In this document: positions 38,363-48,334 of the stretch, one piece after another
Numbering within the stretch: position 1 is the first letter of the stretch
Layout of the letters: each line of letters starts with the position of its first letter
NCBI RefSeq assembly: GCF_019931065.1
Contig: NZ_JAIOUQ010000009.1
Span: 199,517-263,516, forward strand
Origin: Methanobacterium spitsbergense
GTDB taxonomy: Archaea; Methanobacteriota; Methanobacteria; Methanobacteriales; Methanobacteriaceae
DNA length: 64,000 nt
Reading direction: 5' to 3'
Notes under the pieces: model-generated
What the model was told of the DNA's origin: nothing
What the model saw: only the letters and a program-made list of their open reading frames with translations
The model's database searches: none
Translations under genes and position numbers: made by a program

Positions 38363-39907
38363 TTAACGCCACTTTCGTTTAACTGGTCTTATAAATAATG
38401 AAATTAAGAAACTAACTAAGAATAATATTGAAACAAAGTCAAATACAGTTTTCATTGCATTTCTAACTGTTCTATTAACAATTGTATATAATGTAGAATT
38501 TTTACTCCCTGTCAAAACATCATGGGTAGTATTGATTTTTTCTTCATAAATTGTAAATTTTTGATTGATTTCATTTTTGGAAAATTGATTGGGATAGGTC
38601 TGATCAAATGCATTATACAGTCCATTAATGGTTGCGAGGATTAAAACTACCCCAATAATTGCAGTTCCCATAGATGTACCTAGACTAGAACTTGTTGACA
38701 TAATACCAGATGCATCAGAATGTTCACTTGAACTTACAGACGATAATATTATATTAGCTGTTAATGGTAGTGCTAAACCCAAACCCATTCCTAAAACCAA
38801 TGTACCCGGGATAATGTTGCTTATTTCTGTATTTAAATTGAATTGATAACTAAGGAAAAGTGTGCTGACCAGCGCTACAAAAAATCCTATTGAAATCAAA
38901 TAGTGTGGTTCTATTCGATTTGCTATCCTAGATGAGGCTATTGAGAATATCAAAACCCCAAGAGTTAATGGTAAAATAGCAAGACCTGTTATAAATGCAC
39001 TGAAACCAGTTTCTTGCTGGAAAAAGATAGGTAAAACAAAAACAGCCCCTGCAAGAGCTAAATTCAGTACCATCCTAGAAAGTGTTCCTAGAGTGAAGTT
39101 TCTATTTTTAAACAATTTAATATCAATAATGGGTATTTTATCCTTTTTTAATACATTTTTTTCCTTGAAATAGAATATTATCAGTAATAATATTCCCGAA
39201 CCTATCATAAACGGAGATATTATTAAGTTATTTACAGAATTAAGACTTAAAATACCAAGAACAAATAAAAAAATCCCTAATGAAGAGAGTAGTGCACCTA
39301 GTTTGTCTAGATCTGAAAGTTTCATAGTAGGAGGGAAATATTTCAATTTCTTCGAGAATGTTAATATAATCAATATAATTATTAGTTCAATCCCAAAACC
39401 CCATCTCCAACTGAAGAAGGTTGCTAAAAATCCCCCTATGAGAGGGCCGAATCCTGCTCCTAAAGTTGCAAAGGAGGTCCTTATTCCCATTGCAAAAGCA
39501 CTGTCATCTCCACTATATGTACCAATTATGATGGATGCAGTGGCAGGTGTCATTAATGCAGCCCCTATACCTTCTAAAACAGACCATCCTATTAATAACA
39601 TCGTTGCATTAATGCTTAATGCAGCTATAGCAGTACCAATTCCAAAAATGATCGCACCCAATATGAAAACATTTTTTTTACCAACTATATCTTGCATTTT
39701 ACTTCCTAAAAGCATTAAAGAAGCCATAGTAAGTGCATAAACAGTAATAATTATCTGTAGAAATGGTACAGTGGTGTTTAAATCAACAACCAAATTTGAT
39801 ATGGCCACGTTCATAAATGTATTATCAAGTGTAATTATAAATGAGGATAAAGAAACAATTATTACAGCTGACCAACCGATTTTAGAAGTATTTAAAATAT
39901 TTTCCAA
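38363..39907 (-). CDS. MFS drug exporter, DHA2/EmrB-QacA type (14 TM)
   Basis: A 514-aa protein with about 14 hydrophobic helices. Family motifs are LDNTFMNVAISNL in TM1 (motif D1 of DHA2 exporters), LGSKMQDIVGKKNVF (motif A) and GIGAALMTPATASII (motif C, antiporter). It carries an outer-facing insert near residue 440-470 before the last helix, typical of the family. It probably exports lipophilic toxins or an organic anion by proton antiport. GGAGAA lies before the ATG. A CDF-like gene follows it on the same strand. Confidence 0.88.
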   Translation of the reverse strand: MENILNTSKIGWSAVIIVSLSSFIITLDNTFMNVAISNLVVDLNTTVPFLQIIITVYALTMASLMLLGSKMQDIVGKKNVFILGAIIFGIGTAIAALSINATMLLIGWSVLEGIGAALMTPATASIIIGTYSGDDSAFAMGIRTSFATLGAGFGPLIGGFLATFFSWRWGFGIELIIILIILTFSKKLKYFPPTMKLSDLDKLGALLSSLGIFLFVLGILSLNSVNNLIISPFMIGSGILLLIIFYFKEKNVLKKDKIPIIDIKLFKNRNFTLGTLSRMVLNLALAGAVFVLPIFFQQETGFSAFITGLAILPLTLGVLIFSIASSRIANRIEPHYLISIGFFVALVSTLFLSYQFNLNTEISNIIPGTLVLGMGLGLALPLTANIILSSVSSSEHSDASGIMSTSSSLGTSMGTAIIGVVLILATINGLYNAFDQTYPNQFSKNEINQKFTIYEEKINTTHDVLTGSKNSTLYTIVNRTVRNAMKTVFDFVSILFLVSFLISLFIRPVKRKWR

Positions 39908-40060
39908 AAAAAATTCTCCTGATTATAATAATTGAGTATATTTATGTGACATTAAATCTAAAAAGATTTTAGTTTTTGTGTTTATGTTTAAATAAAACAA
40001 CATTATGCTAAAATTTTTCAATCAAGAATAATTGAGATACTAAATGATGGAATATTTAAA

Positions 40061-40282
40061 TTTACGGAAAAGTCGAAACATGTCTATGCTCGAACTGGAC
40101 GATTACCTGTTTTGCTTCTGGTAATGGGGGATGTAACATAGAAATGTTGGAATCAGCCAAATTCAGATTGTTCATAACCATGATGATGATAAACGTGAAT
40201 ATACATATACACCGGGTGCAGAATGGATATTTGCATTAGCTAGAGAAAACTATTATCAATTGTCAGTATTAAACATGAATTG
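40061..40282 (+). pseudogene. Decayed HAD-superfamily phosphatase, C-terminal fragment
   Basis: Three short pieces in three frames line up in the order of a HAD phosphatase (SerB-like C-terminal part): KHVYARTGRLPVLLL, then GNGGCNIEMLESAKFRLF (matches the family's GNSDGDLEML block), then HNHDDDKREYTYTPGAEWIF. Each change needs a frameshift. The last piece stops at 40282. The N-terminal part with the nucleophile Asp is not present in the upstream sequence I can read. A dead remnant, without start or full domain. Confidence 0.6.
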
Positions 40283-40378
40283 AAAAAAATTTTTAAATAA
40301 CTTAAAAAACGAAATTAACAATAATACTACTTAAACTTTAAGGTTTCTTATCTCTCAAAGATTAATTAATCTAGATTT

Positions 40379-40454
40379 GGATATACAGAAAATTTAAACT
40401 GTTATAGGTGAACCTAAAAGATAATCTTGATGAATATTTATCAGACTGTTAATG
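40379..40454 (+). repeat. Diverged intergenic repeat, copy R1
   Basis: A 76-nt segment that starts with GGATATACAG and ends with CTGTTAATG. It aligns over the same length with 47136-47211 (GGATATAAGT ... CTGTTAATG), including AAAATTTAAAC inside. A third, more diverged version lies at 42483-42555. Located directly downstream (3') of the kinase gene 40469-41857. Confidence 0.5.
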
Positions 40455-40468
40455 GTTATTATTAAAAC

Positions 40469-41857
<1,389 letters not shown>

Positions 41858-42010
41858 ATTGTATAACCAAAATTATTTTATGTTATTATTCCTATTAGTT
41901 TTTTTCTTACATTTTTAATCTTTATAATGAATTAAGTAGAACATAACTCTCTATTTTTTTTTAAAAAATTTATTTATCATGTAAATTAGATTATTATAAG
42001 GTGATTATAA

Positions 42011-42220
42011 ATGACATGGGCTCTTAAATTGAAAGTTTCGACATTAAGTTGTAAAAAAGTTTATGAAACTGGAAAAGATGGTGTAAAAGCAATTAACGTG
42101 AATAATATAGATAGAATAATTGAAATTACACAAGATACCTCTAAATTTGACCAGATTGTAATACCATTCGACACAATGACTTATTTTAAATATGAAACAG
42201 ACAAACATAGCCTAATCTAA
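42011..42220 (+). CDS. Small hypothetical protein, paralogue of 31723-31953
   Basis: A 69-aa protein that shares its overall pattern with the gene at 31723, with Trp-3 and a conserved Cys in the first 20 residues (MTWALKLKVSTLSCKKVYE), then IIEITQDTSKFDQIVIPFDT and a conserved TYFKYE near the end. AAGGTGAT at 41999-42006 places the ATG well. It diverges from a histidine kinase gene. Its promoter region has an AAATTTATTTAT stretch like that of the other copy. Unknown family. Confidence 0.66.
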   Translation: MTWALKLKVSTLSCKKVYETGKDGVKAINVNNIDRIIEITQDTSKFDQIVIPFDTMTYFKYETDKHSLI

Positions 42221-43199
42221 GAGATATTATACTACTTTCTTAACTTTTTATTAAGCTCAATTCAAGAATTTATTTATATATAAGTTAGTTCTGTATACTA
42301 GAATAATTGAACTTCTTTCATAGCGATGTTTCACCATCATGGGGTTATTGTATCTGTTTATACTATTTTTTAGTAGAAAAAAGTTTAAAATAAGAATTAC
42401 AGTAGTTATACATAATTCTTACTACTATACTACTTAAACTTTAGCATTACTTCGCCATAAGGCCGATTTTATTCCAAGATTTTGATATTCAGAAATATAA
42501 AAGACTAAAAATAGATTTAAACAGTGTCATCAGCATAACTATTCAACAGTTAATGGTCTAAAGTGGGAGCTTACACATTTGAAAGATATATTTTATTAAA
42601 TCAAATAATAGTGAGAGGTTTATTTAATTATTGTCCAATACAAATAATTAAGTCTATCAATGACAAATATACCCAATTTATTTCATTTAATAATTTAGGA
42701 CTTTAAAAGCTCAACATGATATCAGTATTATTTGGGATCCCAAATCGATGAATCTTTTCTGATGGAGTATTATAGAAAAAGAAGATGATTCTTGCAGTTA
42801 AGTATGCAGGCAAAATACTATTTCAAAGTCAATAGTTTATAATTTTTGGTTATTAATCGGACAGTATTTAAAATTAAACTATTATTTTTCTTTTACAATT
42901 GAAATTCCTTGAAAATGAGGGAGTACAATATATCATATTCGGCACTCTTTTACTCTAAACTCTCAATACTATTACATTGATATTAATCCAAAACTTTTCT
43001 ATTTATAGTCCCTCCAATTATTCAAAATAATCCTAATAATGATATTATTTTATATGATCATGAGCTTATCAAATATTATAGAATTAATTATTTGATAATT
43101 ATTTCAATGGGATTTATATTTTTATTTGGAATAATTTTTGTTATTATGTTCAAGAATCTCTATTTAATTTTATATTTGATTCATTTGGGGTTGATTTGA
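42221..43199. other. Gene desert between kinase-associated genes, with diverged repeats
   Basis: Almost 1 kb with no convincing frame. It contains repeat copy R2 (42483-42555) and further similarity to the 47 kb gap: TTTGAAAGATATATTTTATT near 42580 versus TTTTAAAGATAGCTATCATT near 47240. A perfect 9-bp inverted repeat TAAGAATTA (42391-42399) and TAATTCTTA (42413-42421) is also present. I see no functional gene. Confidence 0.5.
42483..42555 (+). repeat. Diverged intergenic repeat, copy R2
   Basis: A 73-nt segment. Similar at both ends to R1 and R3 (TGATATTCAGAAA at the start; CAGTTAATG at the end; ATTTAAACAGT inside), but with many changes in between. Downstream similarity to R3 continues for about 100 nt more. 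Confidence 0.4.
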
Positions 43200-44345
43200 T
43201 TGGATAATGAATTTGAACTTAGAAAGTTTGTTGCACCCGAATTTGTGTTTGGTTCCGGTGCTAGATTTTTGTTGGGAAGGTATTTAAAGAATTTCGAGGC
43301 AAAAAAAGTTCTTTTAGTAACAGATCAGGGGATAGTTTCATCAGGGTGGCTTGATGAGATTATTGGAGCTTTAGAATCTGAGGATTATGAATATGAAACA
43401 TATTCCAATATTAAATCAAATCCCCGAACAGAAGAGGTTATGGAAGGGGCCCGAGTTTACGAGAGTAAAAGATGTGATGTGATAGTGGCTCTTGGTGGCG
43501 GCAGTCCAATGGACTGTGCAAAGGGTATAGGAATCGTAACTTCAAATAAAAAACATATAAATGAATTCGAAGGTGTAGATAAAGTTAGTATGCCATCGCC
43601 TCCCTTAATATGTATACCAACCACTGCAGGTAGTTCTGCTGATGTATCCCAATTTGCGATAATATCAGACAGAGTGAGAAAAGTTAAAATGGCAATTATC
43701 AGTAAGAAACTTGTTCCAGATGTTGCATTAATTGATCCAGTTACTACTACAACCTTAAATCGGTACATGACTGTTTGTACGGCATTTGATATATTAAGTC
43801 ATGCTATGGAGGCTTATGTTTCTAATGCAAGTTCACCTATTACAGATATCCATTCTATTGAAGCAATAAACCTTTTTTCATCTAATATAATACCCTGCAT
43901 CAATGATCTTGATAATATACAATTCCGGAGTAATTTAATGCTTGCAAGTCTTCATGCAGGTTTGGCATTTTCAAATGCGAGTCTTGGCCTGGTTCATGCA
44001 ATGGCCCATAGCCTAGGTGGTCTTAAAGATTTACCTCATGGAGAGTGTAATGCCCTTCTTTTAGAACATGTTGTGGATTTCAACTTCTCCTCTGAACCAG
44101 AAAGATACCTTAAAATTGCTAAAACCCTTGGAATTAATGATTTAAATGATAAATACGGTCTTATAAATGGTATAGTAAATCTTAAAATTGAAACTGGAGT
44201 GAATCGTACACTTAAAGAGATAGGTGTTGATGAGGAGGATATTCCAGAGCTCGCACAAAGGGCAATGCAAGATCCATGTATAGTAACAAATCCAGTAATG
44301 CCTAAAATAAGTGATGTGGAGGAAATATTTAAAAATGCCTTATGA
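43200..44345 (+). CDS. Iron-containing alcohol dehydrogenase family protein
   Basis: A 381-aa group III Fe-ADH. NAD-binding [11 protein letters not shown] near 99-109, [15 protein letters not shown], and metal ligands D197 and H201 ([13 protein letters not shown]), H266 (GLVHAMAH) and H280 (DLPHGECNA), all present. It would interconvert an alcohol or hydroxyacid and its carbonyl with NAD(P). The start is TTG 43200 after TTGGGGTTGAT; no in-frame ATG near. The stop overlaps the downstream kinase start, so the two are translationally coupled; this is an uncommon pairing. Confidence 0.9.
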   Translation: MDNEFELRKFVAPEFVFGSGARFLLGRYLKNFEAKKVLLVTDQGIVSSGWLDEIIGALESEDYEYETYSNIKSNPRTEEVMEGARVYESKRCDVIVALGGGSPMDCAKGIGIVTSNKKHINEFEGVDKVSMPSPPLICIPTTAGSSADVSQFAIISDRVRKVKMAIISKKLVPDVALIDPVTTTTLNRYMTVCTAFDILSHAMEAYVSNASSPITDIHSIEAINLFSSNIIPCINDLDNIQFRSNLMLASLHAGLAFSNASLGLVHAMAHSLGGLKDLPHGECNALLLEHVVDFNFSSEPERYLKIAKTLGINDLNDKYGLINGIVNLKIETGVNRTLKEIGVDEEDIPELAQRAMQDPCIVTNPVMPKISDVEEIFKNAL

Positions 44346-45876
44346 AACTGATGATTGGGATTCGTTACGTGATAAGATTATAGGTCTTGGTGAATCTTCC
44401 ATACAAAAGAGTTATTATCCTGAGTTACAGAAGAGATTGGGTGAACTTGAAAGATTTCGTTCTTTGCTAGATCAGAGTAATGATCCAATTTTCCTTCTGG
44501 AAATTTCATCAGGACGTTTTACTGATGTTACTAAATCTGCATCTGAGCAATTAGGATACCCCAATGAAAAAATGCTTGAGATGACCTTAAAAGACCTGGT
44601 GAATAATGATGAAATGATGAGAATTCAGCTAATTTTAAATGAAATGGTTGAAAACAAGGAATCAACTGGTAAAAAAACCTTTTCTTCGGTTTTCAATACT
44701 GTTGACAGTCAAAAAATTCCTGTTGAGATAAGTGCAAGTGTTGTTAATTTCAGCGATGTTCTTTATATTGTTATGGTAGTAAGAGACATTACCGAACGTG
44801 AAAAGGCAGAAAAGGCTTTTGAAGAATCAGAACAGCGTTTAACGGATATTATAGATTTTTTACCCGATGCAACTTTTGCAATCGATCAAGATGGAAAAGT
44901 TATAGCTTGGAACAGAGCCATTGAAGAGATGACCGGCACCAAAAAAAAAGACATCATTGGTAAAGGAGATTATGCCTATTCTGTACCTTGGTATAATGAA
45001 CATCGCCCTGTTCTAATTGATCTTATAGGAAATAATGATTCAGAGTATATTTCAAAGTATAAATACGTCAAAAAAGATGGCAAAACAATTTATGCAGAAG
45101 TCTTTGTACCTTCAGTATACAATGGTCGAGGTGCTTATCTATGGGTAACAGCATCACCACTTTTAGATAGTAAAGGGCAACAATATGGTGCTATTGAGTC
45201 TGTAAGAGATATATCTGACCGTAAAAATGCAGAAGATAAAATTAAAAAATCGTTAGATGAAAAAGAAACTCTTCTTCGAGAGATCCATCATAGGGTCAAA
45301 AATAATATGCAGATTATTTCTAGTTTATTGAACTTGCAAATACAATATGAGAACTTAGATGAGACAGTAGGAGTTTTAAAAGAGAGCCAAGGTCGGGTGA
45401 AAAGCATGGCAATAATCCATGAAAAACTCTATCAATCTTCAAGTCTTAACTACATCAATTTCAAAGAATACATAGAGAAACTTATTTTGGATATATTCTT
45501 TTCTTATGGACTCACAACAAGCGCCATTGAATCTGTATTAAATATTGAAGATATTCATTTAAACATCGACACTGCCATACCACTAGGACTCATCATCAAC
45601 GAATTAGTAACTAATAGTGTCAAATATGCATTTCCCAAATGTAAAGGAAAAATAACCTTAAAACTCGTCTCAAACAAAGATTTAATAGAACTCGTTATCA
45701 CTGATAATGGAATAGGAATACCAGAAGACGTCGATATAGAAAATTCAAAAACTCTTGGCCTGCAACTAGTACAAAATCTTGTTAACCAATTAGAAGGAAA
45801 ATTTGAATTGGATGTGAATCATGGAACAGAATTCAAAATTACATTTAAAGAATTAAAATATAAAGAAAGGATATAG
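44335..45876 (+). CDS. PAS-PAS-HisKA_2-HATPase histidine kinase
   Basis: A 513-aa cytoplasmic sensor kinase. Two PAS domains (about 40-155 and 165-295) are followed by HisKA_2 with H319 in [20 protein letters not shown] and HATPase_c with [16 protein letters not shown] and DNGIGIP. No receiver domain and no membrane segment. The start is ATG 44335, with GGAGG at 44318-44322; it overlaps the stop of the Fe-ADH gene by 11 nt. The co-expression suggests the kinase could respond to the redox or metabolic state the ADH affects, but this is inference. Confidence 0.9.
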   Translation: MPYETDDWDSLRDKIIGLGESSIQKSYYPELQKRLGELERFRSLLDQSNDPIFLLEISSGRFTDVTKSASEQLGYPNEKMLEMTLKDLVNNDEMMRIQLILNEMVENKESTGKKTFSSVFNTVDSQKIPVEISASVVNFSDVLYIVMVVRDITEREKAEKAFEESEQRLTDIIDFLPDATFAIDQDGKVIAWNRAIEEMTGTKKKDIIGKGDYAYSVPWYNEHRPVLIDLIGNNDSEYISKYKYVKKDGKTIYAEVFVPSVYNGRGAYLWVTASPLLDSKGQQYGAIESVRDISDRKNAEDKIKKSLDEKETLLREIHHRVKNNMQIISSLLNLQIQYENLDETVGVLKESQGRVKSMAIIHEKLYQSSSLNYINFKEYIEKLILDIFFSYGLTTSAIESVLNIEDIHLNIDTAIPLGLIINELVTNSVKYAFPKCKGKITLKLVSNKDLIELVITDNGIGIPEDVDIENSKTLGLQLVQNLVNQLEGKFELDVNHGTEFKITFKELKYKERI

Positions 45877-45925
45877 AATAATGTGATATCCAACAAATGA
45901 TCATTATATAATGAAATTTGATTAA

Positions 45926-46339
45926 AATGGTGGTTGTTATTCTGTTAATTCTGAATCAGATCAAGTATTTAAATCAATTGTTGAAATTAGCTTAGATGCT
46001 ATCCTATTAACTACTCCTGATGGTTTGATTTTAACAGCTAATACAAAAGCTTCAGAAATTTTCGGATATTCAGAAGAAGAATTTGTTAAACTTGGCAGAT
46101 CGGGAATTGTTGATAATAAAGACCCAAAATTACCTATTATTTTAGAAGAAATACGGCTTAAAGGTGAAGTAAAGAGCGAATTAACATTTATACGAAAGAA
46201 TGGAGAAAAACTCCGTGCAGTAATATCATCCCGTATATTCAAAGATGAAAAAGGCAACGAAATGATAATCAGGATTATTAGGGATATGTCAGATCGTTTG
46301 TTAGCTGAAGAAAATTTGAAAGAAAGTGAGGACCATTAA
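45926..46339 (+). pseudogene. Truncated PAS-domain fragment of a sensor kinase
   Basis: The frame opens after a stop at 45923 with no start codon and encodes one PAS domain: VEISLDAILLTTPDGLILTA, then FGYSEEEFVKLGRSG, RLKGEVKSELTFIRKNGEKL and RIIRDMSDRLLAEENL. The helix that would lead into a kinase ends in KESEDH and a stop at 46337. No HisKA or HATPase follows; instead an adhesin-like coding fragment begins in another frame at the same point. A relic of a former kinase. Confidence 0.72.
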
Positions 46340-47072
46340 TGGACAAAGTGAAAAGAATACAATAATAAACGGAAACGGCACCAACTGGATAATCCACATC
46401 CTAAATGGAATAAACGTTACAATCACAAACCTAAAACTAACAAAAGGAACAACAGCTGATGGTGGTGGTGCTATCGACAATAATGGTACTTTGATTGTTA
46501 ATAACTGCAATTTCAATTCCAATACTGCATATACTGGTGGTACTATCCACAATCATAAAAATAGTACTTTGACTGTCAATAACTGTAATTTCAATTCCAA
46601 TACTGCAACTTTGGGCGGGGCTATCTACAATTATGATGGTGCTGTAACCATAACAGACAGTACTTTCAGTGATAATACTGCAAAATACTTTGGTGGTGCT
46701 ATTTTTGTAGAAAATTTTTTCAATAAAGATGCGGTCTTAACTATTAAAAGTTGTATTTTCACAGATAACACTGCAAGTTTTGGTGGAGCATACTACAATT
46801 GGGGCAGTATGATTGTAACGGGCAGTACGTTCACAGGTAACACAGCTGATATGGGTGGTGCTATAGGTAGTGAAAAGGGAGATTTGACTATTAATAATAG
46901 TATTTTTACTGATAACACTGCAGGAACTGGTGGCGCTATCATCAATTTTGGTACTTTGGATATAAAGGGTTGTACTTTCAGAGATAACACTGTAACAGAT
47001 TATGGTGGTGCTTATGGTGGTGGTGCTATCAACAATTATATTTCAAAAACCTACTGGTTTATGGAATACTAA
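46326..47072 (+). pseudogene. Adhesin-like beta-helix repeat protein, broken at both ends
   Basis: About 248 aa of polymorphic-membrane-protein type repeats, each with an N-N-x-x-F-x-S/D-N-T-A-x-x-G-G-A-I pattern (for example NCNFNSNTATLGGAIYNYDG and STFSDNTAKYFGGAIFVENF), preceded by the usual NTIINGNGTNWIIHI block of methanogen adhesin-like proteins. Missing are the signal peptide, the N-terminal part and the C-terminal repeats; the frame ends in YISKTYWFMEY, which does not belong to the pattern. A GTG at 46326 has no ribosome binding site and lies in the PAS fragment, so I treat it as inactive. Confidence 0.7.
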
Positions 47073-47642
47073 ATGGATAATTAGAACCTAACTATTAAAT
47101 TTCTTATTTTCAAAACATTAACAAATCTTAATTCAGGATATAAGTAAAATTTAAACAGTATAAGATGGCATTAAAGATATCATTGATGTATACATAATCC
47201 GGCTGTTAATGTATTAGACTATGGGACATTCACTATTTTAAAGATAGCTATCATTAAATTAAAAGATATTGACTAATATGTAGAATCATCATCAAATTGA
47301 TGTAAATTTAATCTATCTATGACAACAACTCCGTTCCACAATCCTTTCTTACGAATATATTCCTCTAAAATCTCACTTTCTTAATTTTTAATTGATTGCA
47401 ATCGAGAAATTTTAATAAATATTAGTTCTAATACCATGAATAATCTGAACTTCGTTATAGAGTTGTTTAGCGAAGTAAAATACATGATAAATATAAATTA
47501 TAAATCTGATAGATTAATTTTGGCATATCAATATTAGAGATTAAATACAAGAAAATATCAAGAAAAAACCTATAATTTATATTCCCTAAAGTCAATGGTA
47601 TTCTATTGAATAAATCTTAAATTATTTTTAAAAGTGAATGTT
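47073..47642. other. Gene-poor region with repeat copy R3
   Basis: No reading frame of interest. It includes R3 (47136-47211) and similarity that continues to about 47330 with the 42.5 kb gap. A short similarity to 42301-42332 (AATAATCTGAACTTCGTTATAG versus AATAATTGAACTTCTTTCATAG, each shown in part) lies near 47438. The remainder is AT-rich. Confidence 0.4.
47136..47211 (+). repeat. Diverged intergenic repeat, copy R3
   Basis: A 76-nt segment the same length as R1, with GGATATAAGT at the start, AAAATTTAAACAGT inside and GGCTGTTAATG at the end. Best preserved against R1. It lies between a broken adhesin fragment and the acetyltransferase gene. Confidence 0.5.
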
Positions 47643-48194
47643 ATGGGCTCTCGAAATTTAATAAAAGAAGATTTTCGTCGACAATTAGCTTACAAGAGGG
47701 CTAATAAATATAAAAAAAATCATTTACGAAATTATGGTTTATTTATATCGTTATTTTTTATAGATACAGGATTTAGAGCCATTATATTACATAGAATATG
47801 CCATTCCCAATGTCCAAACTCAAAATTAAGAATATATATTGCATACTTTTTTTACAGATTACTTACATCCATTGAAATTTCACCAAGGGCAGAAATTGGA
47901 ACGGGATTATATTTTCCCCATCCACAATGCGTTGTAATTGGAAATATTAAATTGGGAAAAAATTGTACAGTATATCAGGGAGTTACAATAGGTGCAAAAC
48001 TTCCGTTTCACAAAGAATATCCAAAAATAGGAAATAATGTATACATTGGAGCGGGATCAACAATATTAGGTGGAATAACCATTGGAAATAATGTCACTAT
48101 TGGTGCTAAAACTATGGTGTTAAAAGATATACCCTCTAATTCCATTGTAATTGGTAACCCTGCAAAAATAACTGAAAAAACCAAAAAAACTTAA
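47643..48194 (+). CDS. Serine acetyltransferase-like protein (LbH fold)
   Basis: A 183-aa protein of the CysE group. An N-terminal helical part (FRRQLAYKRANKYK, TGFRAIILHRICH) is followed by hexapeptide repeats: ISPRAEIGTGLYFPHPQCVV (the catalytic His block), NCTVYQGVTIGAK and GGITIGNNVTIGAKTMVLKD, closing in VIGNPAKI. It would acetylate serine or a sugar with acetyl-CoA. It is shorter than bacterial CysE (about 270 aa). The frame begins at a GTG at 47634; ATG 47643 after AGTGA is preferred. No cysteine synthase gene is nearby. Confidence 0.8.
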   Translation: MGSRNLIKEDFRRQLAYKRANKYKKNHLRNYGLFISLFFIDTGFRAIILHRICHSQCPNSKLRIYIAYFFYRLLTSIEISPRAEIGTGLYFPHPQCVVIGNIKLGKNCTVYQGVTIGAKLPFHKEYPKIGNNVYIGAGSTILGGITIGNNVTIGAKTMVLKDIPSNSIVIGNPAKITEKTKKT

Positions 48195-48334
48195 TTTTTA
48201 GTCTTGATTTGAATAGGGTATGAATATGCAAGGTTATTTATCTTCAAAAATATATTCAATTCTCAAACTTTCTTAATAAAATTTCAGCAATTTGCTGTAA
48301 AAACTATATATTATATAGTCCAATTAAGGATCGT

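Noticed and set aside
39303..39740. 145-codon frame on the plus strand
   Set aside because: Shadow of the MFS transporter, with composition expected from antisense of transmembrane helices.
42221..43199. Possible CRISPR array in the 42-43 kb gap
   Set aside because: There are no evenly spaced direct repeats and no cas genes in the window; the similarities are long-range and diverged.
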